Source of the DNA: Nocardioides sp. PD653-B2
Lineage (GTDB): Bacteria; Actinomycetota; Actinomycetes; Propionibacteriales; Nocardioidaceae
Direction of reading: 5' to 3'
DNA length: 61,814 nt
NCBI RefSeq assembly: GCF_002117935.1
Contig: NZ_BDJE01000035.1
Coordinates: 1 to 61,814 of the forward strand
Shown: in pieces, positions 10,402 through 19,759 of the stretch
Numbering within the stretch: the first letter of the stretch is position 1
Layout: every line of letters begins with the position of its first letter
The notes under the pieces: generated by a model
Told to the model about the DNA's origin: nothing
The model's database searches: none
The model's input: the letters and a program-made list of their open reading frames with translations, nothing else
Translations under genes and position numbers: made by a program

Positions 10402-11739
10402 ATGGGCAAGCAGGAAGACTTCGTACTCCGCGCTCTCGAGGAGCGAGACGTCCGGTTCGTGCGGTTGTGGTTCACCGACGTGCTCGGCTTCCTCAAGTCC
10501 GTCGCGGTCGCGCCGGCCGAGCTGGAGGGTGCCTTCGCGGAGGGGATCGGCTTCGACGGCTCGGCGATCGAGGGCTTCGCCCGGGTCTATGAGTCCGACA
10601 TGCTGCTCAAGCCCGACCCGGCGACCTTCCAGATCCTGCCGTGGCGCGGCGAGGGCCCGTCGACGGCGCGGATGTTCTGCGACATCGAGATGCCCGACGG
10701 CTCCCCGTCGTACGCCGACCCGCGCCACGTCCTCAAGCGCACCCTGAGCACGGCCGCGGAGAAGGGCTTCACCTTCTACACGCACCCCGAGATCGAGTTC
10801 TACCTCTTCAAGGACTCCCCGGAGCCGGGCGCCGAACCGGTGCCGGTCGACCGCAGCGGCTTCTTCGACCACACCGCGCAGTCGAAGGGCGCCGACTTCC
10901 GCCGTGAGGCGATCACCATGCTCGAGGCGATGGGCATCTCGGTGGAGTTCAGCCACCACGAGGGCGGCCCGGGCCAGCAGGAGATCGACCTGCGCTACGC
11001 CGACGCGCTCACCACTGCCGACAACATCATGACCTTCCGCACCGTGATCCGTGAGGTGGCGCTGGGCCAGGGCATCTGGGCGACGTTCATGCCGAAGCCG
11101 TTCACCACCCACCCCGGCTCGGGCATGCACACCCACGTCTCCCTCTTCGAGGGCGACCAGAACGCCTTCTTCGAGGCCGGCAGCGAGTACCAGCTCTCGA
11201 AGACCGGGCGCCAGTTCATCGCCGGCATCCTGAAGCACGCCCCCGAGATCAGCGTGATCACCAACCAGTGGGTCAACAGCTACAAGCGGATGATGTTCGG
11301 CAGCGAGGCGCCGTCGTACATCTGCTGGGGTCACAACAACCGCTCGGCGATGATCCGGGTGCCGATGTACAAGCCGTTGAAGGGCCAGTCGACGCGCATC
11401 GAGCTGCGCACGCTCGACGCCGCGTGCAACCCCTACCTCGCGTACGCCGTCGTCCTGGCCGCGGGCATGAAGGGCATCGAGGAGGGCTACGAGCTCCCGC
11501 GCGAGGCCGAGGACGACGTGTGGTCGCTGACCGAGCGCGAGCGCAAGAGCCTCGGCATCGAGCCGCTGCCGCGCAGCCTCCACGACGCGATCGGGGTCGC
11601 GGAGACCTCGGAACTGCTGGCCGAGACCCTCGGCGAGCAGGTCTTCGACTTCTTCCTGCGCAACAAGCGCGCCGAGTGGGACGAGTACCGCGGTCAGGTC
11701 TCGGCCTTCGAGCGCGACCGCATGCTGCCGGTGGTCTGA
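10402..11739 (+). CDS. glnA2: type I glutamine synthetase, GlnA2-like
   Basis: This 445-residue ATP-dependent glutamate-ammonia ligase family member closely follows mycobacterial GlnA2 (FVLRALEERDVRFVRLWFTD at the start, GFDGSAIEGFARV, then EIEFYLF). The metal and substrate motifs EFSHHEGGPGQQE and the NRSAMIRVP strand are intact. The adenylylation tyrosine loop expected of GlnA1 near residue 397 is not obvious here, although glnE lies just downstream. Some actinobacterial GlnA2-type proteins are gamma-glutamylpolyamine synthetases, so the substrate is not certain. Confidence 0.93.
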   Translation: MGKQEDFVLRALEERDVRFVRLWFTDVLGFLKSVAVAPAELEGAFAEGIGFDGSAIEGFARVYESDMLLKPDPATFQILPWRGEGPSTARMFCDIEMPDGSPSYADPRHVLKRTLSTAAEKGFTFYTHPEIEFYLFKDSPEPGAEPVPVDRSGFFDHTAQSKGADFRREAITMLEAMGISVEFSHHEGGPGQQEIDLRYADALTTADNIMTFRTVIREVALGQGIWATFMPKPFTTHPGSGMHTHVSLFEGDQNAFFEAGSEYQLSKTGRQFIAGILKHAPEISVITNQWVNSYKRMMFGSEAPSYICWGHNNRSAMIRVPMYKPLKGQSTRIELRTLDAACNPYLAYAVVLAAGMKGIEEGYELPREAEDDVWSLTERERKSLGIEPLPRSLHDAIGVAETSELLAETLGEQVFDFFLRNKRAEWDEYRGQVSAFERDRMLPVV

Positions 11740-12098
11740 TGGCAGAGCCGGCGCTGGTCAGCGACGAGCGAGCGAAGGGGATCGGTCGGCTCCTGCTCGT
11801 CGGGCTCGGGTTCGCGGGTCTCGAGGCGGTGATCGGCGTCCTGCTGCTCGTCAACGGCTACGGCCGCTACGGCCTCGTGGTGCTGGTCGTCGCCGCCGCG
11901 ATCGGCGCGACCACGGGGGTGGCGCTCCGCGCGCTGCGCGAGCGGGTGCCCGCCGCCCGCCGCACGTCCATCCTGGCCGGGGTCCTGCTGCTGGTGCTGT
12001 CGGTGCCGTTGGTCCCGATCTGGGTCGGCCTGCTCACCGCGCTCGCGGGCGTCGGCGTGCTGGTCGTGACCCTGGCTCCCGAGCACCCCGCACCATGA
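11739..12098 (+). CDS. small four-helix membrane protein
   Basis: This 119-residue protein has four predicted helices (LLLVGLGFAGLEAVIGVLLL, GLVVLVVAAAIGATTGVAL, then SILAGVLLLVLSVPLVP and LTALAGVGVLVVTLAP) separated by a basic loop with RALRERVPAARRT. Its ATG overlaps the glnA2 stop by one base (TGATG), so it is translationally coupled to glnA2. No family is recognised. Position in a glutamine cluster is the only hint about its role. Confidence 0.7.
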   Translation: MAEPALVSDERAKGIGRLLLVGLGFAGLEAVIGVLLLVNGYGRYGLVVLVVAAAIGATTGVALRALRERVPAARRTSILAGVLLLVLSVPLVPIWVGLLTALAGVGVLVVTLAPEHPAP

Positions 12099-12105
12099 GG
12101 GCCCG

Positions 12106-12846
12106 GTGAGCGCCCCGCTGGTGCTCGTGGTCGAGCACGACCGCGAGTGCCCGCTGGCCCTGCTCGGCGACTGGCTGACCGAGGCCGGGTGCGAGCTCGA
12201 CGTCCGCCGGCCCTACGCCGGCGACCAGCTGCCCGCCGACCTCACGCCGTACGACGGCCTGCTGCTGCTCGGCGGCCCGATGGGCGCGAACGACGACCTG
12301 AAGCACGCGTGGCTGGGCCCGGCGAAGGAGCTCGTGCGCGAGGCGGTCGCCACCGACGTGCCGACCCTCGGCGTGTGCCTCGGCCACCAGCTCGCCGCGG
12401 TCGCGCTGGGCGGCACCGTCGAGCGCAACCCCCACGGTCAGCAGGTCGGCCTGCTCGGCGTCGGCTGGACCGACGCCGCGAAGGACGATGCGCTCCTGGG
12501 ACCGCTGGCCACCCCGCGGCGCGGCGTGCAGTGGAACGACGACGTGGTCACCGAGCTGCCGCCTGGGGCGACCCTGCTGGCGGTGACCGGGCGCGACGAG
12601 GTCCAGGCCGTCCGGTTCGCACCGCTCGCCTGGGGGGTGCAGCTGCACCCCGAGGTCGACGTGCCCGTGCTCCAGCCGTGGGCGGAGTCCGACCGCGGCT
12701 CCCACGAGTCCCGCGGGATCGACACCGACGCACTGCTGCGCGACATCGGCGCCGCGCGCGACGAGCTCGACGACGCGTGGCGGCCGCTGGCGGACGGCTT
12801 CACCACCCTCGCCCGGGGGCACGCCCGAGGCCGAGCCCGACGATGA
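12106..12846 (+). CDS. class I glutamine amidotransferase domain protein
   Basis: This 246-residue single-domain triad amidotransferase resembles the glutaminase half of GMP synthase. The nucleophile elbow GVCLGHQLAA holds the catalytic Cys near residue 92, and WGVQLHPEVDVP supplies the His and Glu. Stand-alone members hydrolyse glutamine or gamma-glutamyl compounds, and GlnA2-linked ones could cleave gamma-glutamyl amines. It starts at a GTG 7 bases after the previous gene and overlaps glnE (ATGA). Confidence 0.88.
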   Translation: MSAPLVLVVEHDRECPLALLGDWLTEAGCELDVRRPYAGDQLPADLTPYDGLLLLGGPMGANDDLKHAWLGPAKELVREAVATDVPTLGVCLGHQLAAVALGGTVERNPHGQQVGLLGVGWTDAAKDDALLGPLATPRRGVQWNDDVVTELPPGATLLAVTGRDEVQAVRFAPLAWGVQLHPEVDVPVLQPWAESDRGSHESRGIDTDALLRDIGAARDELDDAWRPLADGFTTLARGHARGRARR

Positions 12847-15827
12847 GGCGGCCGGCGACCAGCAAGGGGAACCTGCTGCGCCTGGGGTTCCTCGACCCGG
12901 ACGCCGCGGTGGTCGCGCTCGCGCACCTCGGCGAGGCGGCCGAGCCGCTGCTCGCCCTGCTGGCTCGCACCGCCGACCCCGACGAGGCGATCGCCGGCCT
13001 GTGCCGGCTGATCGAGGTCGTCGACGACCCGACCACGCTGCTCCAGGAGCTGGTCGACGACGAGGGCACCGCGATGCGGCTGCTCTGCGTGCTCGGCGCG
13101 AGCGAGGCGCTCTCCGACCATCTGGTGCGCCACCCCGACCAGTGGCACGAGCTGACCGACCCCGAGCTGGGCTCGACCCGGCCCGCGGCGTGGGCGGTCC
13201 GAGCGGGGCTGCTGCGCGCCGTCGGCGCCGACCCGGACGACGCCGACCCGGTCGCGACGGTGCCCGACGCGGTGGCGGTCGACGCCCTGCGCGTGGAGTA
13301 CCGCCGGGTGCTGCTCCGGCTCGCGTCCCGCGACCTCACCCACCACCTGGCCGTCGACGATGCCGCCGCCGAGCTGTCGGACCTCGCCGCCGGCACGCTC
13401 GACGCGGCGCTCGCGGTGGCGCGCCAGCGGGTCGGCGAGCCGGCCCGGCTGGCCCGGCTCGCGGTGGTCGCGATGGGCAAGTGCGGCGGTCACGAGCTCA
13501 ACTACGTCTCCGACGTCGACGTGATCTTCGTGCACGCCGCGACCGAGGCGGGGGAGCAGGGTGACGAGAACGCCGTGCTGCGCGCGGCCACCCAGCTGGC
13601 CACGAACCTGATCCGGGTCTGCTCCGACCACACCGGCGAGGGCACCATCTGGCCGGTCGACGCCGCGCTGCGACCCGAGGGCAAGTCCGGCCCCCTGGTG
13701 CGCACCATCGCGAGCCACCGCGGCTACTACGAACGCTGGGCGAAGACCTGGGAGTTCCAGGCACTCCTGAAGGCGCGGGCCGTCGCCGGCGACCTGGCGC
13801 TGGGTCGCGAGTTCGTCGAGATGACCCGCCCGATGGTCTGGTCGGCCGCCGAGCGCGACGGCTTCGTCCAGGACACCCAGGCGATGCGCCGCCGCGTCGT
13901 CGACCACATCCCGGCCAAGGAGGCCGAGCGCCAGCTCAAGCTCGGGTCCGGCGGGCTGCGCGACGTGGAGTTCGCGGTCCAGCTGCTCCAGCTGGTGCAC
14001 GGACGCGCCGACGAGCGGATCCGGCCGGCGACCACGCTCAGCGCGCTGGCCGAGCTGACGAACGAGGGCTACGTCGGGCGCGACGACGGCGAGGCGCTGC
14101 ACGACGCCTACGCCTTCCTGCGGACCCTCGAGCACCGGATCCAGCTGCACCGCCTGCGCCGCACCCACGTGGTCCCCGAGGACGAGCTGTCGCTGCGCCG
14201 GCTCGGCCGGAGCATGAACTTCCTCAAGGACCCGGTCGGCATCCTCGACAAGACCTGGCAGCACCACCGCCGCGAGGTCCGGCGGCTGCACGAGAAGCTC
14301 TTCTACCGCCCGCTCCTGGTCGCGGTCGCGAAGATCCCCGGTGGCGAGGCGCGGCTGTCGCCCGAGGCCGCCGGGCAGCGGCTCGCGGCGCTCGGCTTCG
14401 CCGACCCGCAGGCGGCACTGCGCCACCTCGAGGCGCTGACGACCGGCGTGAGCCGCACCGCCCAGATCCAGAAGACGCTGCTGCCCGCGATGCTCGGCTG
14501 GTTCGCCGACGCCCCCGACCCGGACGCCGGGCTGTTCGGCTTCCGGCGGATCAGCGAGACGCTCGGTGCCACGCCCTGGTACCTCTCGACGCTCCGAGAC
14601 GAGGGCCAGGTCGCCGAGCGGCTGGCCACGATCCTGGCCACCTCGCGCTACGCCACCACGCTGCTCGAGCGCGAGCCCCAGGGCGTGCGGATGCTGGCCG
14701 GCGACCTGCGGCCGGAGCCGGCCGAGGCGCTGACCGAGGAGATGCTCGCGACCTCGGGGCGCCACGAGCAGGCGGAGGCGGCGGTGCTGGCGATCCGCGG
14801 CGTACGCCGGCGCGAGCTGCTGCGCATCGCGTGCGGGGACCTGCTCGGGCTCACCGACGTGGCCGACGTCGGCGCCGGGCTGTCCCGGCTCACCGACGCC
14901 ACCCTCGAGGCGACGCTCGACGTCGCCGGCCGCGTCGTACGACGACAGAAGGGCCTCGACCAGGCGCCGACCCGGATCGCGATCGTCGCGATGGGTCGCT
15001 ACGGCGGGTTCGAGCTGTCCTACGGCAGCGACGCCGACGTGCTGTTCGTCCATGACCCCGAGCCCGGCGCCGACCCGCAGGTCGCGTCGTCGTACGCCCA
15101 GTCCGTCGCCAACGAGCTGCGCCGGCTGCTCGCGCTGCCCGGCCCCGACCCCGCGCTCCTGGTGGACGCCGACCTGCGCCCGGAGGGCAAGCAGGGCGCG
15201 CTGGTGCGCACGCTGGACTCCTACGCCGCCTACTACGCGAAGTGGTCGAAGGTCTGGGAGGCCCAGGCGCTGCTGCGCGCCGACGCGGTCGTGGGGGACC
15301 TGGACCTCCGGGCGCGCTTCGAGGCCATGATCGACCCGCTGCGCTACCCGCCCGAGGGGATCAGCGATGACGACGTGGTCGAGGTGCGCCGGATCAAGGC
15401 GCGCGTCGACGAGGAGCGGCTGCCGCGCGGTGCCGACCCGCACACCCACCTCAAGCTGGGCCGCGGCGGCCTGGCCGACATCGAGTGGACGGTCCAGCTG
15501 CTCCAGATGCGCTACGCCGGCACCGTGCCGGGGCTGCGCACCTCGCGCACCCTCGAGGCGCTCACCGCCGCGCGCGAGGCGGGGCTGGTCGACGAGGACG
15601 ACGCCGCCGTGCTCCAGCAGAGCTGGCGCCGGGTCAGCCGGGTCCGCAACGCGGTCACGCTGGTGCGGGGCAAGCCCAGCGACGAGCTGCCCCGTGACAC
15701 CCGGGAGCGGTCGGCGGTCGCCGCGATCCTCGGCTACCCGGCCGGGTCCACCGACGCGATGGTCAACGACCAGCTCCGCTACACCCGCCTGGCCCGCTCG
15801 GTCGTCGACCGGGTCTTCTGGAGCTGA
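12843..15827 (+). CDS. glnE: bifunctional glutamine-synthetase adenylyltransferase/deadenylyltransferase
   Basis: This 994-residue enzyme adds AMP to, or removes it from, glutamine synthetase in response to nitrogen status. Two nucleotidyltransferase modules are visible: GKCGGHELNYVSDVDVIFV near residue 210, the deadenylylase half, and GRYGGFELSYGSDADVLFV near 715, the adenylylase half. Each is followed by a helical domain with a LRDVEFAVQLLQL or LADIEWTVQLLQM signature. The ATG overlaps the amidotransferase stop, making this the end of a four-gene glutamine operon. The type I synthetase that it modifies (GlnA1) is presumably elsewhere. Confidence 0.95.
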   Translation: MRRPATSKGNLLRLGFLDPDAAVVALAHLGEAAEPLLALLARTADPDEAIAGLCRLIEVVDDPTTLLQELVDDEGTAMRLLCVLGASEALSDHLVRHPDQWHELTDPELGSTRPAAWAVRAGLLRAVGADPDDADPVATVPDAVAVDALRVEYRRVLLRLASRDLTHHLAVDDAAAELSDLAAGTLDAALAVARQRVGEPARLARLAVVAMGKCGGHELNYVSDVDVIFVHAATEAGEQGDENAVLRAATQLATNLIRVCSDHTGEGTIWPVDAALRPEGKSGPLVRTIASHRGYYERWAKTWEFQALLKARAVAGDLALGREFVEMTRPMVWSAAERDGFVQDTQAMRRRVVDHIPAKEAERQLKLGSGGLRDVEFAVQLLQLVHGRADERIRPATTLSALAELTNEGYVGRDDGEALHDAYAFLRTLEHRIQLHRLRRTHVVPEDELSLRRLGRSMNFLKDPVGILDKTWQHHRREVRRLHEKLFYRPLLVAVAKIPGGEARLSPEAAGQRLAALGFADPQAALRHLEALTTGVSRTAQIQKTLLPAMLGWFADAPDPDAGLFGFRRISETLGATPWYLSTLRDEGQVAERLATILATSRYATTLLEREPQGVRMLAGDLRPEPAEALTEEMLATSGRHEQAEAAVLAIRGVRRRELLRIACGDLLGLTDVADVGAGLSRLTDATLEATLDVAGRVVRRQKGLDQAPTRIAIVAMGRYGGFELSYGSDADVLFVHDPEPGADPQVASSYAQSVANELRRLLALPGPDPALLVDADLRPEGKQGALVRTLDSYAAYYAKWSKVWEAQALLRADAVVGDLDLRARFEAMIDPLRYPPEGISDDDVVEVRRIKARVDEERLPRGADPHTHLKLGRGGLADIEWTVQLLQMRYAGTVPGLRTSRTLEALTAAREAGLVDEDDAAVLQQSWRRVSRVRNAVTLVRGKPSDELPRDTRERSAVAAILGYPAGSTDAMVNDQLRYTRLARSVVDRVFWS

Positions 15828-15830
15828 TCG

Positions 15831-16739
15831 GTGCCCCCGCGTTCCCCGTTGCCGACGCGGCACGGGCTCGGCGCCGCGTGGGTCCGGACGCCGGACCGGG
15901 GCCGGTCCGAGCCCTGGCCGACGATGGGTGCGTGGCTGCGACACCGGCTCTCCGAGCGGGTCGACGTCGAGCGGCTGTTGGCCGACGAGCGCTTCGTGTA
16001 CGACGACCTCCGGCCGGTGCGCGAGGGTGACGACTACACCCCGCACACCTTCGTGTGGTTCCACCGGGACCTGCGCGACGAGCCCGTGGTGCCCGGTGAG
16101 CTGCCGGTGCTCCACCGCGACGAGCGGCTCGTGGTGGTCGACAAGCCGGCGTTCCTCTCGACCATCCCGCGCGGCCGGCACGTCCGGCAGAGCGTCGTGG
16201 TGCGGCTGCGCGCCGAGCTGGAGCTGCCCGAGCTCACGCCGCTGCACCGGCTCGACCGGGTGACGTCCGGGGTGCTGATGCTCGCGACCGAGCGGCGCTG
16301 GCGCGGTGCCTACCAGCACTTGTTCGAGCAGCGGCTCGTCAGCAAGACCTACCGCGCGCTCGCGCCGTGGCGCGCGGACCTGACGCTGCCGGTGACCGTG
16401 AGCGACGGCGCGGAGACCCTGGTCGAGCTCGAGTCGAGGCAGGGCGCGGGGCTCGCTGTCTATCGGCTCACCCCGCGCACCGGGCGGACCCACCAGCTCC
16501 GGCTGCACCTGCACGGCCTGGGCATCCCGATCGTGGACGACCCGCTCTACCCCGTCGACCGCGAGGTCGCGATCGACGACTTCACCCGCCCCCTGCAGCT
16601 GCTCGCGAGCGAGCTGGCGTTCACCGACCCGGTCGACGGGACCGAGCGGCGCTTCGAGAGCGTCCGTCGGCTGCCGCTGAGCGCTGCGGGGACCCCGCCT
16701 GGCTACCCTGGCGGACATGACCGACGAGCAGACCCGTGA
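15831..16739 (+). CDS. RluA-family pseudouridine synthase
   Basis: This 302-residue enzyme isomerises uridine to pseudouridine in rRNA or tRNA. The catalytic loop LHRLDRVTSGVLMLA holds the active-site Asp near residue 142. LHRDERLVVVDKPAFLSTIP and TGRTHQLRLHLHGLGIPIVDDPLYP are further family motifs. An N-terminal extension of about 90 residues carries no clear S4 domain. The start is a GTG close to glnE, and an internal ATG near 15924 is a possible alternative. Its end overlaps the next gene by 23 bases. The RNA target cannot be predicted. Confidence 0.88.
   Translation: MPPRSPLPTRHGLGAAWVRTPDRGRSEPWPTMGAWLRHRLSERVDVERLLADERFVYDDLRPVREGDDYTPHTFVWFHRDLRDEPVVPGELPVLHRDERLVVVDKPAFLSTIPRGRHVRQSVVVRLRAELELPELTPLHRLDRVTSGVLMLATERRWRGAYQHLFEQRLVSKTYRALAPWRADLTLPVTVSDGAETLVELESRQGAGLAVYRLTPRTGRTHQLRLHLHGLGIPIVDDPLYPVDREVAIDDFTRPLQLLASELAFTDPVDGTERRFESVRRLPLSAAGTPPGYPGGHDRRADP
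16704..16709 (+). promoter_or_regulatory. -10 element before the PEP-mutase-like gene
   Basis: TACCCT ends 7 bases before ATG 16717, inside the end of the pseudouridine synthase gene. It follows the leaderless pattern repeated in this window. Confidence 0.35.
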
Positions 16740-17511
16740 CCGGACCCGGGACAAGGCCAGCACCCTCCTCCGCCTGCACCAGGCGCCCGAGCTCCTCACC
16801 GTCGTCAACGTGTGGGACGTGATCAGCGCGAAGGTCGTCGGCGACGTCGAGGGCACGACCGCGCTCGCGACCGCCAGCCACTCGATCGCGGCGTCGTACG
16901 GCTATCCCGACGGGGAGCAGATCCCGGTCGACCTGATGCTCGAGGCGGCCGGCCGGATCGCCGCCTCCACCGAGCTGCCGGTCACCGCCGACCTCGAGGG
17001 TGGGTACGGCGACGCCGCCGAGACCGTCCGCCGGGCGATCGGGCTCGGCATCGTCGGCGCCAACATCGAGGACCAGATGCGCCCGCTCGCCGAGGCCGCG
17101 GCCACCGTGGAGAAGGTCATGAAGGCCGCCGAGCAGGAGGGCGTCGACTTCGTGCTCAACGCCCGCACCGACGCCTTCGTCAAGGGTCGCGAGCGCGACC
17201 AGGCCGAGGTGCTCGCCGACGCCGTCGAGCGCGGCAGGGCGTTCCTCGACGCCGGGGCGCCGGTCGTCTTCGTGCCGGCCAAGCTCGACGAGGAGCAGGT
17301 CGCCACGCTGGTCGAGGCGTACGGCCCGCAGCGGCTGACGATGATCGGGATCCCCGGGGTGCCGTCGCTGGCGCGCCTCGAGGAGCTGGGTGTCGCCCGC
17401 GTCTCCTACGGCCCGATGTCGCAGAACGTCGCGCTGACAGCGCTCCAGGAGCTGGTCGAGGACGTGCACCGCGGCGGCGGCGTGCCGTCCACGATGCGCA
17501 TGCTGAACTGA
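16717..17511 (+). CDS. isocitrate lyase/PEP mutase superfamily enzyme
   Basis: This 264-residue protein is of the phosphoenolpyruvate mutase / 2-methylisocitrate lyase barrel family. Conserved pieces are VVNVWDVISAKVV (start of the barrel), PVTADLEGGYGD near residue 90 with metal-linked acidic residues, NIEDQ, and NARTDAF near 150. The Cys-bearing KKCGH loop of true isocitrate lyases is absent, so it is probably one of the short superfamily members that cleave or form C-C or C-P bonds on small oxo-acids. The substrate is unknown. Confidence 0.87.
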   Translation: MTDEQTRDRTRDKASTLLRLHQAPELLTVVNVWDVISAKVVGDVEGTTALATASHSIAASYGYPDGEQIPVDLMLEAAGRIAASTELPVTADLEGGYGDAAETVRRAIGLGIVGANIEDQMRPLAEAAATVEKVMKAAEQEGVDFVLNARTDAFVKGRERDQAEVLADAVERGRAFLDAGAPVVFVPAKLDEEQVATLVEAYGPQRLTMIGIPGVPSLARLEELGVARVSYGPMSQNVALTALQELVEDVHRGGGVPSTMRMLN

Positions 17512-17557
17512 CCCGCACCGGGTGGGCATGGAAGCATCTCGACCCGTGGAGTCGAGC

Positions 17558-18247
17558 ATGGATCCCGTCGTGCTCTGGGCACGCGCGCTCCTGCTCGCCT
17601 TCGTCGCCTGCTTCCTCGGCGTCACCGGCCACGTCACGGCCGACGGCCTGCTGCCCGGCCCCGCGTGGCTCGTCGTGCTGTTCGTCGGCTCGTCGGCCCT
17701 GTGCGCACCACTGCTGGCCCGGCCGGCGTCGCTGCGACGGATCGTCGTCCTCCTGGTCGGCGGACAGACGCTGGTCCACCTCGTCCTGACGATCGCCGCC
17801 GGCCACCGCGGTGACCCGTCTGCGGCGACGACGCGCCCGGTGTCGAGCGCGCTGCCGACGGTCGACGGCCGCCGGGTCGGCTCGCTGCAGGACCAGTACG
17901 ACGCGATGATCGGCTCCACCCAGCTGCAGCCCGCGCTCCCGGTCGGCCACCTCGTCGACGACCTGGCCGGGCACGCGCCGATGATGGCCGCCCACCTGGT
18001 GGCCGCGGTCCTCGTCGGCGTCTGGCTCGCGATCGGCGAGCGCAGCCTCTGGACCCTCGTCGCGCTCGCGTCGGCGGCGCTGGTCCGGCCGCTGCTGCTG
18101 GCGTGGGCGCTCGTCCACGTCCGGCCGGTCGCCCCGCGGGGCGACCTGGTCACCGTCCCGGCCGAGCCGCCGGGGCTGCGGGCTCCCGCCCGCATCGCGC
18201 GCTGCGTCGTACGACGCGGGCCGCCTGCTCTCCTCGCCGCCGCCTGA
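17558..18247 (+). CDS. multi-pass membrane protein upstream of the PepSY gene
   Basis: This protein of about 229 residues has five or so hydrophobic segments (ARALLLAFVACFLGVTGHV, AWLVVLFVGSSALCAPLL, IVVLLVGGQTLVHLVLTIA, MMAAHLVAAVLVGVWLAIG, LVALASAALVRPLLLAWAL). Two His residues lie within or next to helices (TGHVTADG and QTLVHLVL). The ATG at 17558 has a GTGGAG site about 9 bases ahead; GTG 17522 and ATG 17528 are alternatives. It probably works with the following PepSY protein. No family name can be given from sequence alone. Confidence 0.65.
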   Translation: MDPVVLWARALLLAFVACFLGVTGHVTADGLLPGPAWLVVLFVGSSALCAPLLARPASLRRIVVLLVGGQTLVHLVLTIAAGHRGDPSAATTRPVSSALPTVDGRRVGSLQDQYDAMIGSTQLQPALPVGHLVDDLAGHAPMMAAHLVAAVLVGVWLAIGERSLWTLVALASAALVRPLLLAWALVHVRPVAPRGDLVTVPAEPPGLRAPARIARCVVRRGPPALLAAA

Positions 18248-18324
18248 CGACGGCACCGCACCCACCACCCCACGCGACAGGCCCTGCCTGCTCGCGCACA
18301 TCTGCGTTCTCCGAGGAGAGACCC

Positions 18325-19743
18325 TTGACCGACGTGATCGCGCCCGAGCGCGCGCCCAACCCCGACCCACCGCGCCGCCGGCCCGGCGCCGGCCTGTTCC
18401 GTGCCGTCTGGCGGTGGCACTTCTTCGCCAGCTTCCTGGTGGTGCCGATCCTGCTGGTCCTGGCCACCACCGGGCTGATCTATCTGTTCCGCTTCCAGCT
18501 CGAGCCGCTGCTGCACGCCGACCTGATGCGCGTCGACCGGCAGCCGGGCACCCTCTCCCAGCCCCACTCCGGCCAGCTCGCCGCCGTGCACAACGCCTTC
18601 CCCGACGGCACGATCGTGTCGATGACCGAGCCGGCGGCGCCCGACCGGAGCACGGTCTTCTCGGTCGCGCTGCCGGACGGCTCGACCCGCGACGCCTTCG
18701 TCGACCCGTACGGGCCGACGTACCTCGGCGCGCTCGACCCCGACACCACGGTGTCGGGCTACGCCGTGCGGCTGCACGGCGAGCTGATGGCCGGCCCGTG
18801 GGGCGACCTCGTCATCGAGCTCGGCGCCTGCTGGGCGCTGGTGATGGCGCTGACCGGCTACTACCTCTACGTCCGCGGCCGGCGGGGCCGGCGCCGGGCC
18901 CGGCAGGCCGGTCGGGCCGGAGCGACCCTGCGCTCGCGGCACGGCCTGGTCGGGCTGTTCGTGGGCGGGGGACTGCTTCTCCTGCTCGTGTCGGGCCTCC
19001 CGTGGACCGGCATCTGGGGCGCGAAGGTGCAGGCGCTCGCCACCGACCGGGGCACCTCGCTGTGGAGCACCGATCCCGGCGCGATCAGCGACCCCACGTC
19101 GACGCTCGACGAGTCGCTGCCGCACAGCCACGCCGTCGACGTGCCGTGGGGGATGGGCAAGTCCGAGGTCCCGCGCTCGGCGAGGGAGGGGAGTGTCGCC
19201 AACATCGACACCGCCGTGGAGGTCGCGGACGGCGCGGGCCTCCGGCACCCGTTCACCGTGGCCATGCCGTCGGACGAGGCCGACTCGACCGGCGTGTTCT
19301 CGGTGATCGGCTACGCGTTCGACGCACCGACCGACGAGCGGACCGTGCACGTGGACCGGTACGGCGGTCGGGTCGTCTCGACGTACGGCTTCGACGACTA
19401 CCCGGCGCTCGCCAAGGTCGTCTCGCTCGGCATCGGGCTGCACGAGGGCCGGGCGCTCGGCCTCTGGTCGTTCTGGGGCTCCGCGCTGATGTGCCTGGCG
19501 GTGGTCTTCATGGGAGTCACCGGACCGCTGATGTGGTGGCGTCGCCGACCGCGCGGTGCGATGTCGGTCGGAGCGCCCCGGGGCCGGCTGCCGGTCCGGT
19601 CGTCGCCGGTGCTGCTCGTCGGCCTGGTCGCGCTCGGCGTCTTCCTGCCGGTCTTCGGCGTCTCGCTGCTCGTGGTGCTGCTGCTCGACCAGGTGGTGCT
19701 GCGGCGGGTGCCGGCCCTGGGCGGCTGGTTCGACGTGACGTGA
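18325..19743 (+). CDS. PepSY-domain membrane protein, iron/haem reductase-like
   Basis: This 472-residue protein has four main membrane segments in the PepSY-TM order: WRWHFFASFLVVPILLVLATTGLIYLF at the N-terminus, LGACWALVMALTGYYLYVRG, HGLVGLFVGGGLLLLLVSGLPW, and a C-terminal pair beginning FWGSALMCLAVVFMGVTGPLMW. PepSY-like domains lie between them. Helix-associated His residues (WHFFAS, RHGLVG, LHEG) are typical of haem-binding members linked to siderophore reduction. The TTG start at 18325 has a CCGAGGAGAG ribosome site, and longer upstream reading is non-conserved. No metal-regulator box was recognised nearby. Confidence 0.85.
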   Translation: MTDVIAPERAPNPDPPRRRPGAGLFRAVWRWHFFASFLVVPILLVLATTGLIYLFRFQLEPLLHADLMRVDRQPGTLSQPHSGQLAAVHNAFPDGTIVSMTEPAAPDRSTVFSVALPDGSTRDAFVDPYGPTYLGALDPDTTVSGYAVRLHGELMAGPWGDLVIELGACWALVMALTGYYLYVRGRRGRRRARQAGRAGATLRSRHGLVGLFVGGGLLLLLVSGLPWTGIWGAKVQALATDRGTSLWSTDPGAISDPTSTLDESLPHSHAVDVPWGMGKSEVPRSAREGSVANIDTAVEVADGAGLRHPFTVAMPSDEADSTGVFSVIGYAFDAPTDERTVHVDRYGGRVVSTYGFDDYPALAKVVSLGIGLHEGRALGLWSFWGSALMCLAVVFMGVTGPLMWWRRRPRGAMSVGAPRGRLPVRSSPVLLVGLVALGVFLPVFGVSLLVVLLLDQVVLRRVPALGGWFDVT

Positions 19744-19747
19744 GACC

Positions 19748-19753
19748 TAGGGT
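19748..19753 (+). promoter_or_regulatory. -10 element before the threonine aldolase gene
   Basis: TAGGGT ends 6 bases before the GTG at 19760 in a 16-base gap after the PepSY gene. There is no room for a ribosome site, so a leaderless transcript is likely. Confidence 0.4.
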
Positions 19754-19759
19754 GGCCCG

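Noticed and set aside
12438..16856. 1472-codon open frame on the minus strand opposite glnE
   Set aside because: It has low-complexity composition and no domains, and it overlaps glnE and the pseudouridine synthase, which have clear catalytic motifs.
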